A stretch of 64,000 nt of DNA, taken from Methylobacter tundripaludum SV96 (GTDB taxonomy: Bacteria; Pseudomonadota; Gammaproteobacteria; Methylococcales; Methylomonadaceae). Below the pieces are notes generated by a model. That model made no database searches, was not told the DNA's origin, and saw nothing but the letters and a program-made list of their open reading frames with translations. The position numbers and the translations under genes were made by a program. Position 1 is the first letter of the stretch. Each line of letters starts with the position of its first letter. Positions 1 to 12,000 of this stretch are shown piece after piece. The stretch lies in assembly GCF_000190755.2 (NCBI RefSeq), contig NZ_JH109152.1, forward strand, positions 1,652,167 through 1,716,166, in the 5' to 3' direction.

Positions 1-3000
1 GACGTCACCAACCGGGGCGGAACGACGGCCATATCCGGCAACGCCAATACGCTCGGCATTACCGTCACCGCCGTAAACGACGATCCGGTAATGGCAACGA
101 TCAATTCACTGGATCTGGGATCGGGCGTCTATACAGCGACAGTGACCACGTCGCAGCTGTCCGCTACCGACGTGGAAGGCGATACCATCACCTATCGCCT
201 CGAATCCAGGCCGACCTATGGCTGGCTGCTGCTGAACGGCACCCCGCTTGGCACCGGTTCCATTTTTACCCAGGCCGATATAAACAGCGGCAAGCTGACT
301 TATCAAAACTACTACAACAACAGCGGCACCGACGGTTTCAATGTCACGGCGCGCGACGGCGAATATAATGTGCAGTTGAACCGGCCGGGCGGGGTCTACT
401 CAGGCAATACCATTCAACAGCTTCATGTGACCGTCAATATAACCTCCCAAACCGGTGCGCCCGGCGGCAACGGCAGCACCGGCGGAGGCGGCGCGACCGG
501 GGCCGTCGACGGCTATGGCATCGGCACCACTACCGTCACCGGCGGCGGCGCGGGTACTCCGGCAACGGCTGTCAATGACGTTTTGTATACCAGCCAAAAT
601 ACGCCGGTAACGGTTTATCCGTCCTTGCTGCTGAATAACGATAACGGCGCCGGAACGCTTGCCATTACCGGCGTGAATGCCGTTCCGGGCAGCGATCACG
701 GCATCGTGGCGATTAATGGCGACGGCACCATAACATTTACCCCGGAAACCGCTTTTGCCGGCGACGGCAGCTTCACTTACACATTTACGGATGCGGAAAA
801 CAAAACAGCCACCGCCACGGTGACTGTTCATGTGCTTGGCGTCAACGACCCGCTCAACAAGAATCTGCCATTGGTGCTCGACGAAGGTTCCGTTGCGGCC
901 ATAACCAATACCATCCTCCAGGCTCCGACTGCCGATTGCGTATTCACCCTCGGCAGCACATTGCCCAGCAACGGCTACCTCTATTTGGACAGCACGCCGG
1001 GCGACGGCATCGGCAACGCCACCAAGTTAGGATTTGGCGATACTTTTACCCAAGCCGATATTGATGCGGGCAAGGTCAAATTCGCCCACAACGGCAGCGA
1101 AGATTTCATCTCCGGCTTCAACTTCACGCTTACCGACGGCAGCGGCAATGTGCTGGCCAAGTCCATCTTCAACATCGACGCAACCCCGGTCAACGATACC
1201 CCCGCCATCGGCGTGAGCGGCGCCGGCACCCTGGGCTTGGGCGCAACCTATGTATTCAACTCCGGGAGCAATGTCGCCATCGCCCTCGCCGACGTTGACG
1301 GCAGCGGCGACAAGACCGGCGCTACGGCGTTCCAGTCCACGAACGCCGAACTGGGCTTCCGCGTCACCACGCTGGCGGCCCACGGCACGCTTCAGTATTA
1401 CAACGGCTCCGCCTGGGTCGCGATCACAGCCGGAAACATGGCGTCCACGCCGATCGGCAAAACCGACCTGACTAACGGCTACTTCCGCTACATCCAGGAC
1501 GGCACCAATAACTTCCACGACAGCTTCCAAATCACCCCGGACGACAGCAAGGGCGTGCTCACGGCAGGCCAACTAAGCGTCGGCGCTCCTGTGACGGTGA
1601 GCCTCAACGTGGTGCCGGCGAACCTATATCCGGTCATCCTGAACGATACCGGCCTGACCGTCGCCAACGGTAAAGCGATTTATGAAGGCGATACCGCTAT
1701 CATTCACGCCGCCGACCTGATGGGAACCGACCCGGACAACACCGATACCCAGATTCAGTTCCGCATCACCAGCAACGTCCAATACGGCCAACTGCTTTTG
1801 AATGGGCAGATACTCGGCGTGGGCAGCGCCTTCACCCAGGATGACCTCAACAACAACCGGGTTAGCTACAAACACGACGGACTCGAAGGGACAACCGACT
1901 CCTTTAGCTTTAGGCTGTCCGACGGCAGCGGCGGCAACGGTATCGACAGTGCCGATCTGGTCGAACCGCCCGGCACTTTCAATATCGACATCATCCCGGT
2001 CAACGATGCGCCGGTCGTCACCGTGCCCGGCGCGCGGACCGTGGCTGAAGAACAAACCGTTACCATCACCGGCATCAGCATCGCCGACCCGGACAGCGTG
2101 AACCGGGCCCTGGCCATTGATAACAATTTCGGCCCCCTATTGGTAACGCTCTCCGCCGATCACGGCGTCCTCACCTTCGGCACCACCACCGGCCTGACTT
2201 TTGTTAACGGCACCGCAAACGGCGCCGCCACCATTGCCGTCACGGGCACACTGGGAGCACTCAACACCGCCTTAGGGACGTTGACCTATCAGGGTAATGC
2301 CAATTACATCGGCAGCGATACGCTAACGGTCAGGACTGACGATCTTGGCCATTATGGGGACGTCAATCGTGACGCAACGGTAACCATAGGAACGGCGGCA
2401 GCGCCCGGCGTGGACAACCTGTTCGACGTAAAAACCGTGGCGATCACGGTAACGCCGGTCAACGACGCGCCGACCTTGAGCGGCATATCGGCCAACGCCT
2501 ATACAGAGGACGCAGCGGCAATCGTGCTTGCTTCGCTGGCGAATCCGGCGGATATCGACCTGGATGCGTTCAATAGCTTGAACGGCAACTGGGGTAGCGC
2601 CACGCTGACGCTTTCCCGTAGCGGCGGCGCTAATGCCGAAGACCTGTTCAGCAACAGCGGCACGCTGGGAACACTGACACAGGGCGGCAACCTGACCTTG
2701 GGCGGCGTAACGAAAGGCACGGTTACCACCAACAGCAACGGCACCTTAAAATTAACCTTTGCCGACGGCGTAACCACCGCGGAAGTACAATCCGTGCTAC
2801 AGCAGATCGCCTACAGCAACAGCCGCCAGTCGCTTGCCGCAGGGCAAACCGCATCAGTCGCCTTGGCTTGGGTACTCGATGACGGGGACACCGATCCTGA
2901 CCGCGCCAATAACGGACAGGGTACGGGCGGTCACCTTTTCGTGAGTGTCAACCAGACCATCACCCTGACCGGCGTCAATGACGCGCCGACCGGAAGCGGC

Positions 3001-6000
3001 GTTGCCTCCATAACACCGGCCTCGCTGACCGCGACTGAAGACGTCACCGCCGGCGTCGCCGGCGATACGGTCGCCAACCTGTTTACTGCTAAGTACAGCG
3101 ATTCCGATGCCTCGAACAGCTTGGGGGGCATAGCCATCACCGCCAACTCATCCGTAGCAAGCGAAGGACATTGGGAGTATTCCACCAATAATGGCGCAAG
3201 CTGGACCCAAATAGCCAACAACGGCAGCATTACCACGGCTAATGCCCTGGTGCTGTCAGCGACAGACAAAATCCGTTTTCTGCCGGATGCTTCGAATTAC
3301 AACGGCACGCCCGGCAGCCTGACGCTACGCCTGATCGACAATTCCGCGACAGTCGCCAGCGCTTCGTTTGTCGACGTTTCCGACGACGCCGCCAAATCGG
3401 GCGGCGCCACGCAATACAGCAACAGCAGCAACGCCGTGACGCTTAACGCAACGGTAACAGCGGTCAATGACGCGCCGACAATCTCTGGCAACAAAACCGT
3501 CAGCGACGGCGTCACCGAAAGCAGCCCTATCGTCATTTCCAGTGCCGGCACCATTCCCTCCGTGGTGGCTGACATTGAAGCCACGCGCATTGCCGGTGGA
3601 GAAGGCGGCGCCGATAAGGGCAAAGTCAGCGTCACGGTAGCCGTCGCCAACGGCCTTACCCACGGCAAGATCACATTAGGTTCGACCGGCAATGTAACCA
3701 TTACCGCCGGCGCCGACAATTCCAACACGGTGACCATCAAGGGCCTGCTGTCCGACATTAACGCCGCGCTTGACGGACTGAGCTTCACGCCCGGCGACAA
3801 CGCGAACACCTCGGAAGACGTTACCGTGACTGTCGACGACCTCGGCAACAGCGGCACAACGACGACTGCCGGCAGCAAGCTGACCGCGACTCAGACCATC
3901 ACCATCACCAACATCGCGCAGATCAACGACGCACCGACGGCAACGGGCAACGCCACCCTTACGGCAGTTAACGAGGATGCGGGGGCGGCCGCCAACATTC
4001 CCAACTACGGCAATCTTGCCGCCGCAACCGGCGCCACCGTCAGCAGCCTGTTCAACGCTAAGTTTAGCGACGTTGACACCACCAGCAGCTCTCACACTTT
4101 TTCCGGCATCGCGATTACCGGTAATGCGGAGGACGGGACTCATGGACATTGGGAGTACTCCACCGATAGCGGAGCAAGCTGGACCCAGATCCCAACCGCC
4201 GGTTTGAGCGATACCGCCGCCCTGGTTATCGGCAGCGCCGCTAACAACATGATCCGCTTCAACCCGGACACCGCCGATTACAACGGCACCCCAGGCGCTC
4301 TGACGGTGCGTTTGTCGGACGGCAAAAGCTTTGTTACCAGCACAAATGCTTTAGATCTCAAGCTGCTTGCCACCGGGATCACGGATGGTTGGTCAAACGC
4401 CATATCCCTGACCACCAGCGTGACTCAAGTCAATGACGCACCGATCATTTCCAACCTGGACGGCGACAACGTTGCTTTCGTCGAAGCAGTCGGCGTCAAC
4501 GTGGCGGGCATCGCGGTCTATATCGACAACGGCGGCAATGCCTCGCTGGGGGATATCGATCTGATCACCCGCACTGAGACCACGTTCAATGGCGCCACGC
4601 TCACCGTACGAGATCACCTTGGCGCCGATTCCAATGATTTCTTCGTGATACAGACCGGCGTCAACAACATCTCGATCAGCGGCGGCTTTACCACGCCTTC
4701 CGGTCTGAAGCTGTTCAATAGCGGCTCGTCGATCAACTACAACGGCGTAAGCGTCGCCGCCATCACCAACAACAGCAGTACCGGCACGCTTGTACTCACC
4801 TTTAACGCCAACGCCACGGGAGCTGCGGTTGATGCGATCCTGCATAACCTTGCCTACTCCAACAACAAAGACGCGTTGACGGCGGGCACTAAGGATATCG
4901 ATATCATCTTTAAGGACGGCAACGCTACCCAGGCGAACAATGTCCAGGGCTCAGGCGGCGAATTATCGACCACTGCCACGGTGCATATCACCCTCTCGCC
5001 GTCCAACGACGCGCCGTCGTTTACCGCCGGTGCCACGATTTCAGACAATGAGGATGTCACACCGTTGCCGCTAGTGCAAAGCACGCTTGGCTCGCTGCTT
5101 GGCGGCGCCAATTTTACCGATCCTGACGGCGGCGGCAATCTTGCCGGCGTAGCCGTCAGCGCTTACTCGGACAAGAGCAACAATGCCCAGATCCTCGGTT
5201 CGTGGCAGGTTTCCTTCGATTCAGGTACGACATGGACCAACTTGTCGGATCTCAGTACCACAGCCGGCGGCATCTCCGCATCCAAGGCCCTGCTGCTGTC
5301 CGCAAACACCATGGTCCAGTTTGTGCCGGATGCGAACGCCAATACCGCCGGACTCGCCACTCCGCCCAGGCTGACCGTATTTGCGGTTGAAGACGGCATC
5401 CCGGTGGGGGCGTCCGCCGTCAATGCGCCGGCGATAACCTTCTCGACAGCCGCCGGCACGCTTGTAACCTACGACACCACGGCAGACACCCTGGAAGCGC
5501 GGGTGTCCGCTGCCAGCGTCAACATCGACGTACAGATTACGCCGATCAATGACGCGCCGGTAGTGACGGCTACGGCTACCAACCCGAATCTCAACGAGAA
5601 CAGTTCCACTGCCAGCGGCCTCAGTATCGACCCGGTTCTGCTGCTAAATTCAGGCGTTACGGTTGCGGATGTTGACCTAGCAACCAATGCCAACCTTACC
5701 AGCACGATCTTCGGACACGGCACCATTACGGTCAGTCTGCATAATTCCGGCTACACCGCCAGCGACTACGTTACCGGCGACGTGCTTTTCGTGGCCGGCA
5801 CCCTGCCCAGCGGCGTCACGACTTCCGGCGGTACGGCCGGCGACCTGACGATTACGCTGGCCAACGGTACGACACTGGCGGAAGTGAAGACTATTCTCGA
5901 AAACATCGCTTACAAGAATACCGGAGATAACCCGACAGTCAGTCAGACCAATACGGACCGCCATTACCGCATCGTTGTCAATGACGGCAACAACGTCCAG

Positions 6001-9000
6001 GCGGGCGGCAATGCCGGCGGACCGGCCAAATCGTCGGCAAATATCGACGGCGTCCTGACCATTTCGCCTACCAATGACGCGCCGATAGTCGACTTGAATG
6101 GAGGCTCGGCGGGCAATGACAACACCGTGACCTTTACCGAAGGCGCCAATACCGCCAACACGCCGGCATATATAGCCGCCGCCAGCGGAACCCTGCTGAG
6201 CGACGTGGACAACGCCAATCTGACCCAGATGGTGATAACGGTGGGCGGCCTGCTGGACGGCAACAACGAAGTCCTGAACATTGACGGTACCCAGTTCCAA
6301 TTGGCAACCGACCGGACGGTGACAAACTCCACCAGCCATTTCGACATAGCCTATGCCGGCGGGATCTTCACGATCACCAAGAATGGCGCCGCTATCGATT
6401 CTGTCGCCAATTTCCAGACGTTGTTACGGGGAATCACCTACGACACCCTGACCGACACCCCAACGGCCGGAGCCCGCACTTTCGACGTCCAAGTAACGGA
6501 TGCCGGGGTCGACGATGCAGGAAACGCCGCCACCAAACTCGACAGCAATCTGCCCAGGACGACCCTTACCGTCGTTCCGGCCAACGACCAGCCGCGCCTT
6601 ACCAATCTGAGTTCCTCGGTTTCGTTCCATGAAAATGCCCTTCAGGCCGGCGCGGACTGGCTCGACCAAAGCGTTACGCTGACTGAACTGGACGGCGCCA
6701 ACTACAACAACGGCACCATCACCATCAGCGGTCTTGCAGCGGCGGACATCGTTTCGCTACCGTCAGCGCCCTCGGCAACACTGGGCAACGTCCAGTGGAC
6801 CGGCGTGAACGGCGGCAATGTCCAGTACCATGACGGCAGCAGTTGGGTCACGGTGGGTACCGCGACCGGCGGCACGGCAGGCAACTTTGTGGTCACGCTC
6901 AACAGCAGCGCCACGCCCGCCATTGCCCAGCGCATCATCGAGAACCTGACGTTCAGGAACACCTCCGATGCGCCGGCCACCACGCGTACGTTGACCTATA
7001 CGGTCAATGACGGCAGCGCGGGCGGCAGCGTCCTCGGCGCCACCCTCGGCGTGACCATCATCCGGGATAATGACGCGCCTGTAATGAGCGCAGCCTCGCT
7101 CGGCGGCACCTACACGGAGCGAAGCGCGACTGGGCTACAGTTGGTCAACGGCACGGTCGGCAGCACGATCCTGGTTTCCGACCCTGACAGCCCCACCAAT
7201 TTCAACGGCGGATCGCTGACGGTCTCGTTATCCGGCTACCAGACCGGCGATACGTTAAGCGTCCTCAACGACAGCACGGCGGCGGGGCATATCAGCGTTT
7301 CCGGCAACACTGTCAGCTTTGGCAATGTCAGTTTCGCCGGCACCAGCGGCGGCAACGGCAACGATCTGGTCATTACCTTCAACTCCACCGCCGCCCCGGC
7401 GGCGGTGCAAGCCCTGCTCGCCCAATTACGTTACAGCAACACCGCCAACGATAACCCGACCCATTACGGTGCGGCTCCCACGCGCAATTTCACTATCACC
7501 CTTAACGATGGCGCCAATACCCACGATGCGGCCGCCGATGTTCCCGGGGCGCTGACGGCGACACTGAGCGGCACCATCACCGTCACCCCGACGGCCGACG
7601 CGCCAGTGATCGGGGCAAGCAACGCGATCTTCACCGAAGGCGGCAGCGCAGTGACACTTTCCCCAGCACTGACGCTCACCGACGCGGACGATACCCAGGC
7701 CACCGGAGCGACCGTGCAAATCAGCGCCAACCTGCAAACGGCTTACGATAGCCTGGCGGTAGCGGGTACGGTTTTAGGCAACACGATCGGCGGCACTAAC
7801 ATCACCGTGACCGGTTACGATTCCAGCACAGGCACACTGACCCTCAGCGGCACCGATACACTGGCCAATTACCAGGCCGCCCTGCGCACGGTCACTTTCA
7901 GCAACAGCAATGAAGACCCGGCCGGCAACAACCTGACCGGTACGCGCACCCTCACTTGGTCGGTTACCGATGCCAACTCGAATAATATCGGCGGCAGCGG
8001 CGCAACCGGCACCACGACCAGCACCGTAACACTGTATCCGGTCAATGATGCACCCATCATTTCCGAGCTGGACGCAACTTCGGCCAATACCTATGTACAG
8101 GGCGGCGCGGCTGTCATCATCGACAGCAATGCAACACTCGGCGATTACGAACTGGCCGTCCGCGACAACTGGGCCGGAGCAAAACTCACCATCGCACGGT
8201 CAACCGGCGCCAGCACCGATGACGTTCTCGGCGCTTCCGGCACCAGCTCGTCCGGGCTGTACCTGAATGCCGGCAATATTCAGGTCGATGGCACTACCGT
8301 TGGAACCTATACCAATAGCGGCGGCACCCTGACCATGACTTTCGGCGCAACGGCTACCACCGCCCTTGTCAACAAAGCGCTGCAAGGCATCACCTACGCC
8401 AACGCAATTACGACGGCGGGCAGCCTTGGCTACAACAGCGTTATCCTGCGCGTCGGCATCGACGACCAGAACACCGACACCACGGGCGGCGGCACGGCGG
8501 GGACGGCAACCGGAGCTCAAAAACAGGGCAGCGGCGGCCTGAAGACCGCAACGCAGGACATTGTCGTAAACATCAATAGGCGCCCGATCGCGAATGCGGA
8601 TACCGGTTCGGTCAGCGAAGGCGTCTTGACCTCGGACGCCACCACCGTATCGGGAGACGTGACGCCGGCCGGCACAGCCGGCGGCAACGTCCTGGACACC
8701 GACCAGGACGGGGACACACTGACCGTGCAGGGAGTGCAGGCAGGTACGCAGAGCGGACCATTGACCGGCAGCGTGAACACCGCCGTCAACGGCAGCTATG
8801 GATCGGTCAATATCGCCGCCGACGGCAGCTACACCTACGCGGTCGACAACACCAACGCCGCGATCCAGCACCTTGCAATCGGCGAAACCAAAACCGACAC
8901 GTTCTCCTATACGATCAGCGACGGCAGAGGCGGCACCTCCACCACCACGCTGACCATCACCATCAACGGCACCAACGACGCACCGGTGCTGAGTGATACG

Positions 9001-12000
9001 GCGCTCACCGTCACCCAGGCTGAAGACGACGGCATTCCAGGCAGCGGCACGGCCGGCACCCTGGTTTCCGCGCTCGCCGGCGGCAGCAACATTGCCGATC
9101 TCGACGCCGGCAATCCCAAGGGCATCGCCATCACGGCCACCGACAGCACGCATGGCACTTGGTATTACAGCACTACCGCCGCGCCAAGCTGGACAGCGTT
9201 TACCGCCACCGGCAACAGCGCACTGCTGCTGGCCGCCGACGCCAACACCCGCATCTATTTCAAGCCGACAGGTGACTGGCACGGCAGCATCACCGGAGCG
9301 CTTACTATCCGCGCTTGGGATACTACCAGCGGCAGTAACGGGAGCACAGCAGGCCTGAGCAATGCAGGTTCCAGCACCGGCGGCACGACCGCTTTTTCTA
9401 CAGCGACGGATAGCGTTGATCTAACAATCACCCCTATCAACGACGCTCCTACACTCAGCGGCAGCACCACGCTGGCTGCCACCAATGAAGACACAACGTC
9501 ATCCGCCACCGCTGCAACCATCGCAGGCGCATTGACCTATGGCGACGCCGCTGACGACCAGACCGGCAACGGCGGCAACTCTACCGCCACGGCGCGGACG
9601 GCGCTGGCCATTGTCGGCAATGCGGCGACAGCGGGCCAAGGCGTCTGGCAATATACGACCGACGGCAGCAGTTGGAATACTATATCGACTACAATCGGCA
9701 ACACCACCGCAGTCGTGCTCGACCTTGGCAATACCAATCACCAGATCCGCTTCGTTCCGGCAACCGACTATAACGGTACGCCTGGCGTATTAACACTGCG
9801 CGTAGCCGACGGGTCCTGGAACAGCGCGACCGGAATACAAAACATCAACGCCGCAGTCGGCGGCACCGGCGCTTGGTCAAGCGGCACAGGGACACTAGGC
9901 ATCACCGTTAATGCATTGAACGATGCACCGACCGTTAGCGGCCTAAACGCCACGCCGACCTTTGTCGAAGGTATCGATACCGCCGGTAACCGTACAGTCA
10001 TCGGCACCCCGATCATTCTCGATTCCAGCGTTACTATCGGCGACATCGAAATCGTCACCCAAGCTGTCGACAATTTTAGCGGTACGACACTGACCATTGC
10101 CCGCGACAACGGCAGCGGCAGTTTCTCGGCCAACGCCCAGGATATTTTCGGCCTGGACACAACCGGCACCGTCAGCATTGCCGGAACTGTGATTTCCGTC
10201 AGCGGCACCGCGATGGCCGACATCACCAGCAATAGCGGCGGCCAACTGCTCATTACTTTCCGCTCAGCGGCAACCAGCGCCCAGGTAAACACAGTGGTCA
10301 GCGCAGTAACCTATGCGCTCAATTCTGATACACCGCCCGCCAACGTCACATTGCGCTATCGCTTCAACGATGACAATCAGGCCGCCGCCCAAGGCAGCGG
10401 CGGCAGCCTGACCGGTGACGCCACCATCACGGTCGGCATCACCGCCCAAAACGACATACCGCTGGCAGTGGACGACACCAACGCCATTACCGAAGATGCA
10501 ATGCCAAACACTACGACAGGCAATGTCATCACCGGGATCGGTTCTCCAAATACCAGCGCAGACAGCGACCCCGAAAACGACACGCTAACCATTACCGCAT
10601 TGCGCACCGGCGCCGAAGGAGCCGGAGGAAGCACTACGGCCGTCACCAGCGGCACGACCAGCGCCAACGGTACGCTGCTCGCGGGCAGCTACGGTTCCAT
10701 CACGCTCGGCGCCGACGGCAGCTACAGCTATGCACTCGACAATGCCAACGTCACGGTCAATGCATTAAGGAACGGCCAAACCCTGACCGAAACCTTTACC
10801 TACACCCTCAGCGACGGACACAGCGGCACCGATACCGCACAGATAACCATCACTATTTCCGGTAACTCAGACGGCGCACCATCAATCGTTCCAGTGGACG
10901 GTAACGGCGCAGCCATAGGTCAAGTGACGGTCAATGAATCCGGCCTGACCGGCATCGGCGACACGACTGAAACCAACACTGGCTCGGTCACCTTGTCGGC
11001 AGCGGACGGATTGACCAGCATCAATGTCGGCGGCACTACAGTCACATTGGCGCAATTGAATGCGCTGGGCAGCACACCGGTCGTTATCAATACGTCGAAA
11101 GGCGCGATCACACTGACCGGCTACACTTCAACCTCGAATGTAGGCGGCGTCTCGACCGGCGGCACACTGGCATACCGCTACACGCTGTCCCAAGTACAAA
11201 CCACACCGGCGGCGACCGGGAACAGCGACGCAATTGCCCTGACCATCACCGATGCGGGCGGCGGCAGCGCTAACGGTACGCTGACCGTCAGAATCGTTGA
11301 TGACGTTCCTACAGCCAATGCCGACGCCAACAGTGTCAACGAAGGCACGACCTTGGCCGCGACCACGACTACCGGCAATGTGTTTGGCGCAACCGGCGCT
11401 ACGGCCGGCGATGTCGCCGACCGGATCGGCGCGGATAACACGGCGACACCGGTAACGGCAGTGAGTTTCGGCGGCAACGCCAAGACTGTCGGAACCGTGT
11501 TCAACAGCACCTACGGCAGCCTGATACTGAATGCCGACGGCAGCTACAGCTATGCACTCGACAATGCCAACGTTACGGTCAATGCATTAAGGAACGGCCA
11601 AACCCTGACCGAAACCTTTACCTACACCATTACCGACGCAGACGGCGACACAGGCAGCACTACCCTCGTTATCACTATCAACGGCGTCACCGACGGCGCA
11701 CCATCAATCGTTCCAGTGGACGGCAACGGCGCAGCCACAGGTCAAGTGACGGTCAATGAATCCGGCCTGACCAGCGTCGGCGACACGACTGAAACCCATA
11801 CCGGCTCGATCACCTTGTCGGCAGCGGACGGATTGACCAGCATCAATGTCGGCGGCACTACAGTCACATTGGCGCAATTGAATGCGCTGGGCAGCACACC
11901 GGTCGTTATCAATACGCCGAAAGGCGCGATCACGCTGACCGGCTACACGTCAACCTCGAATGTAGGCGGCGTCTCGACCGGCGGCACACTGGCATACAGT

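Noticed and set aside
7348-7374. A GGNGNDLVI sequence resembling an RTX nonapeptide
   Set aside because: It is a single match within a module whose equivalents elsewhere (TAGDLTITL, TAGNFVVTL) are ordinary strands, so it is not a calcium-binding RTX array.
8200-9282. 360-codon minus-strand ORF inside the giant adhesin gene
   Set aside because: It runs antisense to repeat modules and shows no family motif; long antisense frames are expected in G+C-rich repeat coding DNA.
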